Source: Casp-actino8 sp001510335 (GTDB taxonomy: Bacteria > Actinomycetota > Acidimicrobiia > Acidimicrobiales > Ilumatobacteraceae). Taken from it: a stretch of DNA of 64,000 nucleotides. Below, piece by piece: positions 26,157 through 35,038 of this stretch. The DNA is taken from assembly GCA_027729635.1 (NCBI GenBank), contig JAQCEM010000006.1, positions 12,120 to 76,119 on the forward strand, in the 5' to 3' direction. A model generated the notes under the pieces. The model saw only the letters and a program-made list of their open reading frames with translations. It had not been told where the DNA came from and made no database searches. Positions within the stretch are counted from its first letter, which is position 1, and every line of letters begins with the position of its first letter. A program made the translations under genes and the position numbers.

Positions 26157-27340
26157 GTACCTTCAAAGATCTTGTTCGGGTTGCATTCACTGGCTTACTC
26201 GCCCGCAAAGTGCGCACCCTATTACTTCTTCTCGGACCCATGATCGGAGTCGCCGCCATCATTGCGTCGGTGGGCCTCACCGATTCAGCTAAGGGAGACT
26301 TAAAGCAAAAAGTCGCAAAACTTGGCACCAATCTGATTGAGGCCGCTGCCTCAAGTTCATTCGGCGGTCAAAATCCAACCCTTCCCACTGATGCTGTGGA
26401 ACGGGCACTCACCGTGAAAACTGTCGAGAAAGTTTCAGCCGTAGTCGAATTGTCCAACATCGCAGTGACCCCGTATACAGAGGCTCGTGAAAAGTTTGAG
26501 ACGGTTCCAATACCGGTACTTGCCGCTGACAGTAATTTGCCTGCGGTGCTGCAAGTCAATCTTGTATCTGGTCGCTGGATCAACCAATTTGACGAAGACA
26601 GCGAGGTTCGTGCCGCAGTTATCGGAGTTGGATTGGCACGTGAATTTGATGTGTTGCCTGGAGAAAATCGCACCATTGAATTAGCCGGAATTCCCTATGG
26701 AGTGGTCGGAATTTTGGATTCGGTTGAACTTGAGCCTGGTTTTGACAACGCTGTCTTCATTTCATTCGCTCGTGCTGAAATCGATTTTCTAGACGATGAG
26801 GTTCAACCAAACAAGATGTATGTTCGATGCACCGAAGGTACCGAATCCGAAACTTCCGAAGCACTGAAGACGGCAGTCAATCTCGGTGGTCCACAAGAAA
26901 TCTCGACCGACATCAAGAGTGAAGCTTTGGAGCTAGCGGCCCAAAGTGATCGTCAACTGCAGATGATCGTAATCTCGATGGGACTCCTCGCGATTATCGT
27001 TGGGGGACTCGGAATCGCCAATGTGATGTCAATCTCGGTGATTCAACGCTCGGCCGAAATTGGTATCCGCCGAGCGCTCGGGCACACTCGCAATATCATC
27101 GCTGTTCAATTCTTATTTGAAGCCATCGTGGTCGGTGTGATTGGCGGAATACTCGGTGTTCTGCTGGGTATGTTGGCAATTTTCGTTGGTGCGTCTATTG
27201 CCGGTTGGGTCTTTGTGATGGCATCGTGGTTAGCCCCAGCGGGAATCATTCTGGCAATAACAATTTCAATTCTTGCTGGTCTGTATCCGGCACGACGGGC
27301 CGCCAAACTTGAACCGCTCGAAACTTTGCGACTGGGTTAA
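26153..27340 (+). CDS. FtsX-like permease, MacB type
   Basis: A 395-aa membrane component with the MacB topology: one N-terminal span (about 18-40), a roughly 230-residue extracellular domain, then three spans (about 270-295, 318-350, 358-382). NVMSISVIQRSAEIGIRRALG and YPARRAAKLEPLETLR are typical of FtsX/MacB permeases. With the ATPase and adaptor it forms a mechanotransmission-type exporter or wall-signalling device; the cargo is unknown. It converges on the LLM oxidoreductase with a 13-base gap. Confidence 0.9.
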   Translation: MSTFKDLVRVAFTGLLARKVRTLLLLLGPMIGVAAIIASVGLTDSAKGDLKQKVAKLGTNLIEAAASSSFGGQNPTLPTDAVERALTVKTVEKVSAVVELSNIAVTPYTEAREKFETVPIPVLAADSNLPAVLQVNLVSGRWINQFDEDSEVRAAVIGVGLAREFDVLPGENRTIELAGIPYGVVGILDSVELEPGFDNAVFISFARAEIDFLDDEVQPNKMYVRCTEGTESETSEALKTAVNLGGPQEISTDIKSEALELAAQSDRQLQMIVISMGLLAIIVGGLGIANVMSISVIQRSAEIGIRRALGHTRNIIAVQFLFEAIVVGVIGGILGVLLGMLAIFVGASIAGWVFVMASWLAPAGIILAITISILAGLYPARRAAKLEPLETLRLG

Positions 27341-27353
27341 AAGAGACATCAGG

Positions 27354-28253
27354 TCACGAATAAAGGTCAAATAATTCGTTAATGGCTTTGATCTGACCGC
27401 CACTCGTACTTGACATCACGGCGATGGGTTCGACCCCAATGTCATACCAACGTTGCAGACCGTCGCGCACCTCATCAGCGTTGCCATACAAGGTGCAGTC
27501 AGATAGCCAAGCATCACTCATATAGGCAGAATGGTCATCGCGGTTGCCAGCGGCAATGGCACTTTCAATTGCTTCCATCTCTTTGACGTAGCCGGCAGCC
27601 TTCCAATAATTGCGATAGTTGGGGAGCCGGACGTACACCGCCATCGTTTTGCGGTTCACTGCAGCGGCTGCTTCACGGTCATCGCTAATGACTGTGGGAA
27701 TCATGTTCGCAAGATGAAAGCCTCCAGCAATCTGTTCTCGAGATACTTGATGAACCTGCTTGACCGTATTGTTGTAACTCGCGTTAGCCCATAACGCACC
27801 TTCACCAATCTCTGACGCCAAGGCCAGCATGCGATCTCGAAGCGCGGCGAGATAAATCGGGGGGAGAGGACCGCCGAATTTTTCTTGTTTACGCAAAGCA
27901 TCGACGAAAGCTCGCATATCTGACAGTGGAGGTCCCATTTCAACACCAAGACGCTTCACCATTGCTTCGTGACTGACTCCGAGTCCTAACGCGAATCGTC
28001 CGCCTGATACTTCTCCTATATGGCTCGCTATCGAACCGATTTCAGCCGCTGACGTGCCGTAGATACCTTGAATCGCTGTGTAAAAACGTAAACGTTGGGT
28101 CACATGAGCCAAACTCACGCACAGTCCAAAAGCATTGCCAAGAGTCGGGCAAGCCAATGCTGGAAAACCTCGGCGTTCGGCTTCTGCTGCAAGTTCAAGT
28201 ATCTGAAGCCGCTTGGTGGGGGAAGCAACAATTGATAAGGCGGGAAGCATCAT
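27354..28253 (-). CDS. LLM-class F420-dependent oxidoreductase
   Basis: Luciferase-like TIM-barrel protein of 299 aa. The N-terminus (ALSIVASPTKRLQILELAAEAERRGF) and the middle stretch SGGRFALGLGVSHEAMVKRLG are those of F420-using LLM oxidoreductases; FMN use cannot be excluded. The substrate is not predictable. It is alone on the reverse strand between the export cassette and pimA, with only 57 bases to divergent pimA. Confidence 0.85.
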   Translation of the reverse strand: MMLPALSIVASPTKRLQILELAAEAERRGFPALACPTLGNAFGLCVSLAHVTQRLRFYTAIQGIYGTSAAEIGSIASHIGEVSGGRFALGLGVSHEAMVKRLGVEMGPPLSDMRAFVDALRKQEKFGGPLPPIYLAALRDRMLALASEIGEGALWANASYNNTVKQVHQVSREQIAGGFHLANMIPTVISDDREAAAAVNRKTMAVYVRLPNYRNYWKAAGYVKEMEAIESAIAAGNRDDHSAYMSDAWLSDCTLYGNADEVRDGLQRWYDIGVEPIAVMSSTSGGQIKAINELFDLYS

Positions 28254-28310
28254 TCCTCGAAGTTAGCCGAACACTCCGCACCCTTCTGATCTCGCTAGTT
28301 TGGAGATGTC

Positions 28311-29504
28311 ATGTCTGTACCCCCCGATGCCCTCGCTTCAGAGTCCGTGTCACGTCTGCGTATTGGATTGCTGTGTCCGTACAGTTTGACGACCCCAGGT
28401 GGCGTCCAGGGGCAGGTCATGGGACTCGCTCGAGCGTTGCGCAAAATGGGACACGAGGTACGAGTACTTGGTCCGTGCGATGGTGCTCCGCCCGACACCT
28501 TTGTCACACCGATTGGCGAGTCACTACCCACTGTCGCCAATGGTTCGATTGCACCGCTAGCCCCAGATCCTTCAGCGGCCTTACGAACAATCCGAGTTTT
28601 ACGCGATGAGCAATTTGACGTGTTGCATCTACATGAACCATTGACCCCTGGCGCAACCATCACTGCGTTGGTGATGCGAACTGCACCCATTGTCGCAACA
28701 TTTCACGCGGCGGGCGAGAGCCTGAGCTACAAGTATTTGAGCGCACCTCTCAAAGGGTTTGCCAGTGCGATTGATCATCGTGTTGCCGTCTCCAAAGACG
28801 CAGTTCAATTAGCGCAGCGCTATCTCGGTGGCGATTATCAAATATTGCCAAATGGGGTTGAGCTTGATCGATTTCTCTCGACTTCACGAATTGCAACCTC
28901 GTCAGATCGTCAATCTGTTTTTTTCTGTGGTCGACACGAACCCCGCAAAGGATTGGAAGTTCTCTTACAGGCTCACGCCACTTTGCCCGACAATGTCGAC
29001 GTCTGGATAGCTTCGGAAGGTCCTGAAACTGAACGGTTAAAGCGTGAATGGGCCGGTGACTCTCGTTTGATATGGCTGGGCAGAATCAGCGATGCTGAGA
29101 AAGCTCAACGACTTTCCCAAGCTGATGTTTTTTGCGCTCCGTCGCTTGGAGGCGAAAGTTTTGGGGTGGTTTTGATTGAAGCCATGGCCGCCTCCACACC
29201 AATCGTCGCTAGTGCACTCGACGGATATATGAATGTGGCGACTCACGAAGTCGATGCTCTTCTTGTTGAACCCAATGATCCTCAGGCTCTTGAAAGCGCT
29301 CTTCGACGAATTTTGCTCGACCAAGACCTCGCGCACCGCCTCGTCAGCAACGGTCAGAAACGGGCGAGTGGCTTTTCCATGGTCCTATTGGCTCATACAT
29401 ATGTGGATATCTATCGGCGCATCATCGCGGAATCCCGTCACCGTCCTACTCGGCGGCAACGACTGCGCCGTTTCCTGGCCCGCGATGGCAGTTCGTCCGA
29501 TTGA
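28311..29504 (+). CDS. pimA: Phosphatidylinositol alpha-mannosyltransferase (GT4)
   Basis: Adds the first mannose from GDP-mannose to phosphatidylinositol on the cytoplasmic face. The 397-aa GT4 protein has LLCPYSLTTPGGVQGQV at the N-terminus, FHAAGESLSYKY with the active-site His, the AVSKDAVQLA segment, FCGRHEPRKGLEVLL, and the C-terminal E-x7-E motif in GGESFGVVLIEAMA. This pattern is closer to PimA than to generic GT4 enzymes. ATG 28311 has TTGGAGATGT upstream. The C-terminus is Arg-rich. Its usual partners pgsA and the acyltransferase lie upstream of the export cassette. Confidence 0.88.
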   Translation: MSVPPDALASESVSRLRIGLLCPYSLTTPGGVQGQVMGLARALRKMGHEVRVLGPCDGAPPDTFVTPIGESLPTVANGSIAPLAPDPSAALRTIRVLRDEQFDVLHLHEPLTPGATITALVMRTAPIVATFHAAGESLSYKYLSAPLKGFASAIDHRVAVSKDAVQLAQRYLGGDYQILPNGVELDRFLSTSRIATSSDRQSVFFCGRHEPRKGLEVLLQAHATLPDNVDVWIASEGPETERLKREWAGDSRLIWLGRISDAEKAQRLSQADVFCAPSLGGESFGVVLIEAMAASTPIVASALDGYMNVATHEVDALLVEPNDPQALESALRRILLDQDLAHRLVSNGQKRASGFSMVLLAHTYVDIYRRIIAESRHRPTRRQRLRRFLARDGSSSD

Positions 29505-29548
29505 TCGATTGACCGATGGGTTCCCGTATTTGAACCTAGGATGACGAC

Positions 29549-30097
29549 ATGACTCTTATCGTTATCGCAGTCGTCGCCTTGCTAGCCATCTACGTCGTCA
29601 TTACCTATAACGCCCTCATTAGGCGCCGTAACCAAGTTGACAATGCCTGGTCCCAAGTTGATGTCCAACTCAAACGTCGTCTTGATCTTGTGCCTAATTT
29701 GGTTGAGACAGTCAAAGGTTACGCGGCCCATGAAAAGGCCACGCTCGAGGCGGTTATCACGGCCCGTAATGCCGCCATGGCTGCGGGTCCCGGTCCAGAA
29801 GCACAGGGGCAGGCTGACAACATGCTGACTGGAGCGCTGCGCCAATTGTTTGCGCTATCAGAGGCTTATCCCGATCTCAAAGCCAACCAAAATTTCTTGG
29901 CCTTACAAGAAGAACTCACATCGACAGAAAGCCGTGTTGCCTACGCCCGTCAGTTTTACAACGATTCGGTCCTTGAGTACCACAACAAACTTGATACCTT
30001 CCCAACGGTTCTTGTCGCCAAGATCGGCAGATTTCCGCATCGTGAATTTTTTGAAGCTGAAGATGCCGCTCGCACTGTTCCTAACGTCAAGTTTTAA
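29549..30097 (+). CDS. lemA: LemA-family protein
   Basis: A 182-aa protein with an N-terminal membrane segment (about 2-20), then the LemA helical bundle: YNALIRRRNQVDNAW, QLKRRLDLVPNLVETVKGYA, and the later LTSTESRVAYARQFYND. The biochemical role of LemA is not settled. It is followed after 5 bases by an M48 protease gene, a common pairing, which suggests a joint membrane role. Confidence 0.93.
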   Translation: MTLIVIAVVALLAIYVVITYNALIRRRNQVDNAWSQVDVQLKRRLDLVPNLVETVKGYAAHEKATLEAVITARNAAMAAGPGPEAQGQADNMLTGALRQLFALSEAYPDLKANQNFLALQEELTSTESRVAYARQFYNDSVLEYHNKLDTFPTVLVAKIGRFPHREFFEAEDAARTVPNVKF

Positions 30098-30102
30098 TCT
30101 TC

Positions 30103-31008
30103 GTGTATCAACAGATTGCCTCTAATAAGCGACGCAGTGTGGCGTTGATCTTTGGTTTCGTTCTCTTGGTCGTCCTAGTAGGTGTTGTCGTCGGCTTTCT
30201 AGTCGGTGGAGGGCCAACCGCCAGCATCGTGGCCCTTATCATTGCGGCCGTCATGGCAGTGACCTCGTACTGGAAATCCGATGCAATCGCGCTGTCAGTC
30301 AGTCGAGCCGTACCCGCCGACCCCGCAACATATCAACGACTCCACAACTTGGTCGAAGGTTTGTGTATCGCTGGAGGACTCCCGAAGCCTCGCGTGTACA
30401 TCATTAATGATCCGGCACCTAATGCCTTCGCCACAGGTCGCAACCCTCAACATGCCGCTATTGCTGTCACGACCGGATTACTTGAAAAACTCAATCGAGT
30501 CGAACTTGAAGGCGTCGTGGCACACGAGTTGTCTCACATCCGTAACTACGACATTTTGGTCTCAACGATTGCCGTGACTTTGGTTGGCTCAATTGCCCTC
30601 ATGACTGATGTGGCGATTCGCTTGATGTGGTGGAACGGTGGTCGGACATCTCGCGACGGCGACCGCAACAACGGTTCAAATCCGCTCGCAATTATTGGTT
30701 TCGTTCTTTTAATCTTGGCGCCGATCATCGCAAAGGCCATGCAGGCCGCGGTCAGTCGTCAGCGTGAAACTTTGGCCGATGTTTCGGCGTGCCAGATGAC
30801 CAGGTACCCGCCCGGTCTCATTGGTGCTCTCGAAAAATTGAAATCTGACACCACCACAACTCACTCAGCATCAATGGCCACAGCCCATATGTGGATCGAG
30901 CAACCTTTGTCAGGAGTACGCGACAATGGAAAACTCAGTTTCTTCCACCGCATGTTCGACACTCATCCACCACTTGATGAACGAATTGCGCTACTAAAGG
31001 AACTGTGA
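30103..31008 (+). CDS. htpX: M48 zinc metalloprotease, HtpX family
   Basis: Membrane protease for quality control. The zinc motif HELSH is at residues 141-145 with the third ligand Glu in SRQRETLADVSA. Two N-terminal spans lie at about 13-33 and 39-56, and two more at about 158-175 and 198-218. The start is GTG 30103, five bases after lemA. The stop overlaps the start of the DUF3048 gene (GTGA). At 301 aa it is slightly longer than typical HtpX. Confidence 0.92.
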   Translation: MYQQIASNKRRSVALIFGFVLLVVLVGVVVGFLVGGGPTASIVALIIAAVMAVTSYWKSDAIALSVSRAVPADPATYQRLHNLVEGLCIAGGLPKPRVYIINDPAPNAFATGRNPQHAAIAVTTGLLEKLNRVELEGVVAHELSHIRNYDILVSTIAVTLVGSIALMTDVAIRLMWWNGGRTSRDGDRNNGSNPLAIIGFVLLILAPIIAKAMQAAVSRQRETLADVSACQMTRYPPGLIGALEKLKSDTTTTHSASMATAHMWIEQPLSGVRDNGKLSFFHRMFDTHPPLDERIALLKEL

Positions 31009-32126
31009 AAATTTCTTCCAAACGTCTATATGCCATTTCAATTGCCTTTTCTGGAATGGCCTTAGTGGCTTGTGGGGGTGCCAGCGACTCCGCTGAATCA
31101 ACGTCGACCACTGTTGCCCCGACCACTGTTGCCCCGGCCACTGTCGCTTCGACAGTTGCTCCCACCACGGCGGCCGAAACACCGATATCAACTTCGACGA
31201 TTCCCGATCCGGTGATGCCGCTGACGGGATTACCCATCGTTGATGAACTGGTGGCTATTCGCCCCGCCATCGTCGCCAAAATTGATAACCATCCCGCATC
31301 CCGTCCGCAAACTGGACTGAATGAAGCCGACATTGTCTATGAAGAGAATGTTGAAAAGTGGACGCGCTTTGCGGCCGTTTTCCACTCAATTGGTTCTGAT
31401 CCCGTTGGACCGGTGCGCTCGGGGCGTACCCAGGACATCAACCTAGTGACATCTTTGAATCGGCCATTGTTTGTGTGGAGCGGCGGTAACCCGACCGTAA
31501 CCCGACTCATTCTGAAGTCGGATCTCGTCAATATGAGCGCTTCTGCGGCCAGTAAAGGCGGAGGTTTCTTCCGTTCAACCGATAAGAAGGCTCCGCACAA
31601 CTTGTTCTCGAAGACCACCAATATTTGGGAACTCGATGCTGGTCGAGGTGGTACACCACCTGCTCAGTTTGCCTATCGCACCGATGGTTCAAGCGCTTTA
31701 GGTTCCGCCGTCACTGGACTCAAACTGACCATGGACGGCAATATGAAGGCATCCTGGCAATGGGATACGGGTATCGGCAAGTTCGTCCGAAACCACGATG
31801 CCAAACCCCACGTTGACAGCAACGGTGTTCAAATCAATGTTGACAATGTCGTTGTTATTGTCTGCGAATACATATTTAGTCAAGCCGACGGGAACAGCCC
31901 GGAGGCACAGACCGTTGGCACTGGAGTTGCGTGGCTCTTCACCCAAGGTGTTTGGACCGAAGGTACCTGGAACCGTCCCGACAACAAATCTAGCTGGAAT
32001 CTGACCGATGCTTCTGGGAAGCCAATGCTCTTGACTCCTGGTCGAACCTGGGTGGAAGTTACCCGCGAGAAGCAGGCCGTCGTCGTCGCTGATGGTGCAA
32101 CGGTCGCTGAAACACCTTGGCCCTGA
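31005..32126 (+). CDS. DUF3048 (YerB-like) lipoprotein
   Basis: A 373-aa exported protein with lipobox LVAC (lipid Cys at residue 23), then a low-complexity Thr/Val/Ala/Pro linker of about 45 residues, then a domain with features of the DUF3048 family: LVAIRPAIVAKIDNHPASRPQTGLNEA split across the start, DPVGPVRSGRTQDINL, and the C-terminal WVEVTREKQ. The function of the family is unknown. It is translationally coupled to the M48 protease gene by a 4-base overlap. The linker probably spans the cell wall. Confidence 0.85.
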   Translation: MKISSKRLYAISIAFSGMALVACGGASDSAESTSTTVAPTTVAPATVASTVAPTTAAETPISTSTIPDPVMPLTGLPIVDELVAIRPAIVAKIDNHPASRPQTGLNEADIVYEENVEKWTRFAAVFHSIGSDPVGPVRSGRTQDINLVTSLNRPLFVWSGGNPTVTRLILKSDLVNMSASAASKGGGFFRSTDKKAPHNLFSKTTNIWELDAGRGGTPPAQFAYRTDGSSALGSAVTGLKLTMDGNMKASWQWDTGIGKFVRNHDAKPHVDSNGVQINVDNVVVIVCEYIFSQADGNSPEAQTVGTGVAWLFTQGVWTEGTWNRPDNKSSWNLTDASGKPMLLTPGRTWVEVTREKQAVVVADGATVAETPWP

Positions 32127-32233
32127 TCGGATAACCTAAAATGCTTCATCCGCCCAGTTCAGCGTGACCGAAGTTGATGTGTCGGTCTTTGCACAAAGTC
32201 TCACTCATGGTCGTTCATGGTTAGCCTCACACT

Positions 32234-33130
32234 ATGACTTCAAGTGCACATACTTCTCAAGTTGGTTCGTTCCCCGTTAAGAGGGGTCTCGCCGAAATGC
32301 TCAAGGGCGGAGTCATCATGGATGTGGTGACCCCGGGGCAAGCCAAGATCGCCGAAGACGCTGGCGCTTGCGCTGTCATGGCACTCGAACGAGTTCCCGC
32401 TGACATTCGCAAAGATGGGGGAGTCGCCCGTATGAGCGATCCCGACATGATTGAGGGAATCAAGGCTGCAGTCACGATTCCGGTGATGGCCAAGGCGCGC
32501 ATCGGTCACTTTGTTGAAGCCCAAATTCTGCAGGCTCTCGGGGTTGACTTCATCGATGAGAGCGAAGTACTGACACCAGCCGACGAGGCCCACCACATCG
32601 ATAAGTACAAATTCACGACGCCATTTGTCTGCGGTGCAACCAACTTAGGTGAAGCCCTCCGTCGTATCAGTGAAGGCGCAGCACTTATCCGTTCAAAGGG
32701 TGAAGCCGGAACCGGAAACATTGTTGAAGCAGTTCGACACCTCCGTTCAATTCTTGGAGACATCAAAAAAATTGGTGCTGCAGATTCGGCCGAGCTTTTT
32801 GAATGGGCGAAGCGACTTCAGGCTCCGCTGTCACTGGTACAAGAAATCGCCGAGACTGGCAAACTTCCGGTGCCCTTGTTTTGCGCCGGTGGTTTAGCAA
32901 CTCCAGCAGACGCCGCTTTGGCGATGCAACTCGGCGCAGAGACAGTTTTCGTTGGTTCGGGCATTTTCAAGAGCGACAATCCTGCGGCTCGCGCCAGAGC
33001 AATCGTTGAAGCAACGACTCACTACATGGATGCCAAAATTCTGGCCAAGGTCAGCGCCGGTCTCGGCGCCCCTATGACTGGTATCGGCATGGATGAGATC
33101 AATCAGCGATACGCCGATCGCGGCTGGTGA
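32234..33130 (+). CDS. pdxS: Pyridoxal 5'-phosphate synthase, synthase subunit
   Basis: Builds PLP from ribose 5-phosphate, glyceraldehyde 3-phosphate and ammonia provided by PdxT. The 298-aa barrel shows the almost invariant blocks GGVIMDVVTPGQAKIAEDAGA, IPVMAKARIGHFVEAQ with the catalytic Lys, HIDKYKFTTPFVCGATNLG with the second Lys, and the phosphate site GGLATPADAAL and VFVGSGIFKS. The 107 bases upstream hold no clear promoter match. It is followed by pdxT after 27 bases. Confidence 0.97.
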   Translation: MTSSAHTSQVGSFPVKRGLAEMLKGGVIMDVVTPGQAKIAEDAGACAVMALERVPADIRKDGGVARMSDPDMIEGIKAAVTIPVMAKARIGHFVEAQILQALGVDFIDESEVLTPADEAHHIDKYKFTTPFVCGATNLGEALRRISEGAALIRSKGEAGTGNIVEAVRHLRSILGDIKKIGAADSAELFEWAKRLQAPLSLVQEIAETGKLPVPLFCAGGLATPADAALAMQLGAETVFVGSGIFKSDNPAARARAIVEATTHYMDAKILAKVSAGLGAPMTGIGMDEINQRYADRGW

Positions 33131-33157
33131 GCGGTTCAATCTAAATGAGGCCCCCAG

Positions 33158-33763
33158 GTGAACGCTCGGGTCACGATTGGCGTCCTTGCTCTGCAAGGAG
33201 CCTTTGACGCGCACGTTCAACATTTGAGCGCGCTTGATGCAGACGTTCGATTAGTCAAATCCGAGAATGATCTTTACGAAGTGAACGGTTTGGTCATTCC
33301 TGGCGGCGAAAGTACCACGATGAGCAATCTTCTCGTTGCTTCGGGACTCGGGAAAACCCTGTCCAAGAAAATTGACGATGGTTTTCCAGTATTTGGTACC
33401 TGCGCCGGAATGATCATGATGTCACAGTCAATTATTGACGGTCGTCCAGACCAAATTGTTTTGAGCGCGATGGACATAGAAGTTCGCCGAAATGGTTACG
33501 GTCGACAAAATGACTCCTTCGAACAAGATATTGATATCGAATCTTTTGACGTACCCTTTCACGCCTTGTTTATTCGCGCCCCCATCATTGAGAAGCTTGG
33601 CGATGACGTTGAAGTTTTATCGACGGTCAATGACCACCCCGTGTTGGTGCGACAAGGCGCTGCACTAGCAAGTTCATTTCATCCCGAACTTGTTCCCGAT
33701 TTACGGATTCACGAAATCTTCATTTCTATTGTTCACGAATCAAATCCATCTCAGGTGAGGTAA
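33158..33763 (+). CDS. pdxT: Pyridoxal 5'-phosphate synthase, glutaminase subunit
   Basis: Releases ammonia from glutamine and channels it to PdxS. A class I amidotransferase of 201 aa: GVLALQGAFDAHVQ at the N-terminus, the PGGESTTMS oxyanion region, the nucleophile Cys in FGTCAGMIMM, and the His-Glu pair in SSFHPEL. It uses a GTG start. yebC follows after 3 bases, as in Mycobacterium. Confidence 0.96.
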   Translation: MNARVTIGVLALQGAFDAHVQHLSALDADVRLVKSENDLYEVNGLVIPGGESTTMSNLLVASGLGKTLSKKIDDGFPVFGTCAGMIMMSQSIIDGRPDQIVLSAMDIEVRRNGYGRQNDSFEQDIDIESFDVPFHALFIRAPIIEKLGDDVEVLSTVNDHPVLVRQGAALASSFHPELVPDLRIHEIFISIVHESNPSQVR

Positions 33764-33766
33764 GTC

Positions 33767-34513
33767 ATGTCCGGACATTCCAAATGGGCGACAATCAAAC
33801 ACAAAAAGGGTGCAGCCGACAAAGCCCGCGGAAAACTCTTCGCGAAGATCGCTCGCCAAATTGAAGTCGCGGCTCGCGAAGGCGGCGGCGATATCAACTC
33901 AAATGCGACATTGCGCACTGTCATTCAAAAAGCCAAAGCAGGCCAGATGACAAATGACGCAATTGATCGCGCCATCAAGAGAGGCTCTGGCGAAGCTCAA
34001 GGCGAAAACTACGAGTCGATCACCTACGAGGGTTATGCACCAGGAGGAGTCGCGATGTTGGTTGACACCCTGACCAACAACCGCAACCGTACCGGTGCTG
34101 ATGTTCGTAACATCTTTTCAAAATTGGGTGGGGCGATGTCTGAACCAGGTGCAGTGGGCTGGCAATTCAGTCGCCGTGGAGTCATTTATGTTGCTGGCAC
34201 CACCGGTGAGGATGAAATCATGTTGCTCGCCCTTGACGCTGGCGCTGACGACATCAGTCGCGACGGATCATCGTGGAAGATCCTGAGCGAGCCCAACGCT
34301 GTCTACGACGTCAAGACGGCACTTGAGACTGCCGGTATCGAAGTTTTATCTGCTGAATCAACTATGGTTTCTTCAACGATCATCGAAGTCACCGATGCAG
34401 AGACTGCAGCCAAGATCATGAAGGTCATGGATGCTCTTGAAGATAACGATGACGTACAAGACGTTTATGCCAATTTTGATATCAGCGACGAAATTATGGA
34501 GTCACTAGGATGA
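33767..34513 (+). CDS. yebC: YebC/PmpR-family protein
   Basis: A 248-aa member of the TACO1/YebC family, described in different bacteria as a DNA-binding regulator or an aid to translation of difficult sequences. The N-terminus MSGHSKWATIKHKKG and the blocks GGGDINSNATLRTVIQKAK and YEGYAPGGVAMLV are invariant family features. It sits between pdxT and a peroxiredoxin and overlaps the latter by 4 bases. It often precedes ruvC, as it nearly does here. Confidence 0.96.
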   Translation: MSGHSKWATIKHKKGAADKARGKLFAKIARQIEVAAREGGGDINSNATLRTVIQKAKAGQMTNDAIDRAIKRGSGEAQGENYESITYEGYAPGGVAMLVDTLTNNRNRTGADVRNIFSKLGGAMSEPGAVGWQFSRRGVIYVAGTTGEDEIMLLALDAGADDISRDGSSWKILSEPNAVYDVKTALETAGIEVLSAESTMVSSTIIEVTDAETAAKIMKVMDALEDNDDVQDVYANFDISDEIMESLG

Positions 34514-34959
34514 GCATTTCAGTGGGCGATCAGGCACCTAACTTTTCACTACCCGGCACGGCTAGTAAGTCATATTCACTTGGTGATTACAGCGGCAAGC
34601 CAGTAGTTCTGGTGTTCTACCCAGGTGACGACACCCCGGTCTGTACGAAGCAACTCAACACGTACAACAACGAACTATCTGAGTTTGAACAACTAGAGGC
34701 GCAAGTCCTAGCGATATCGGCTCAAGATGTTTCAAGCCACGAAGAATTCTCGAGCAAACACGGTTTCAAGTTTCCGCTCTTAGCTGACGTCAACAAGGAA
34801 GTTGCGGCCTTGTATGGCACGCTTGGGCCACTTGGTTTTCCCCGTCGGAGTGTTTTCGTCGTTGACCGTCTAGGCAAAATCGTTTATGCCCACCGGGCAT
34901 TGGCTGGTTTAACTTTCCGTTCGGTCGATGACATCACTGCGGCAATCAAGAAGTGCTGA
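34510..34959 (+). CDS. bcp: Thioredoxin-dependent peroxiredoxin, Bcp/PrxQ type
   Basis: Reduces hydroperoxides. The 149-aa protein has the peroxidatic Cys45 in DDTPVCTKQL, after FYPGDD. The resolving Cys five residues later that many Bcp proteins have is Asn50 here. The only other Cys is the last residue, Cys149, so it is either a 1-Cys enzyme or resolved by the C-terminal Cys or by mycothiol. It overlaps yebC by 4 bases. Confidence 0.9.
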   Translation: MSISVGDQAPNFSLPGTASKSYSLGDYSGKPVVLVFYPGDDTPVCTKQLNTYNNELSEFEQLEAQVLAISAQDVSSHEEFSSKHGFKFPLLADVNKEVAALYGTLGPLGFPRRSVFVVDRLGKIVYAHRALAGLTFRSVDDITAAIKKC

Positions 34960-34994
34960 TCTAGGCAAGTAACCCCTTCAAGGCGTGATATTCC

Positions 34995-35038
34995 ACGACA
35001 TGGGGCGACCAATCCGTTATGATCGTACGCATGTTCGT
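34995..35038 (+). promoter_or_regulatory. ruvC promoter with LexA-like (SOS) box
   Basis: TCGTACGCATGTTCGT at 35023-35038 matches the actinobacterial LexA consensus TCGAAC-N4-GTTCGA at 10 of 12 fixed positions. It overlaps the last base of a -10-like TATGAT (35018-35023) whose partner ACGACA (34995-35000) is 17 bases upstream. Binding here would block transcription start, so ruvCAB is probably SOS-induced. The match is seen; LexA itself is not in the window. Confidence 0.65.

Noticed and set aside
28157..28609. Forward open frame of 150 codons across the LLM-pimA divergent region
   Set aside because: It overlaps both real genes and their promoters, and looks like noise.
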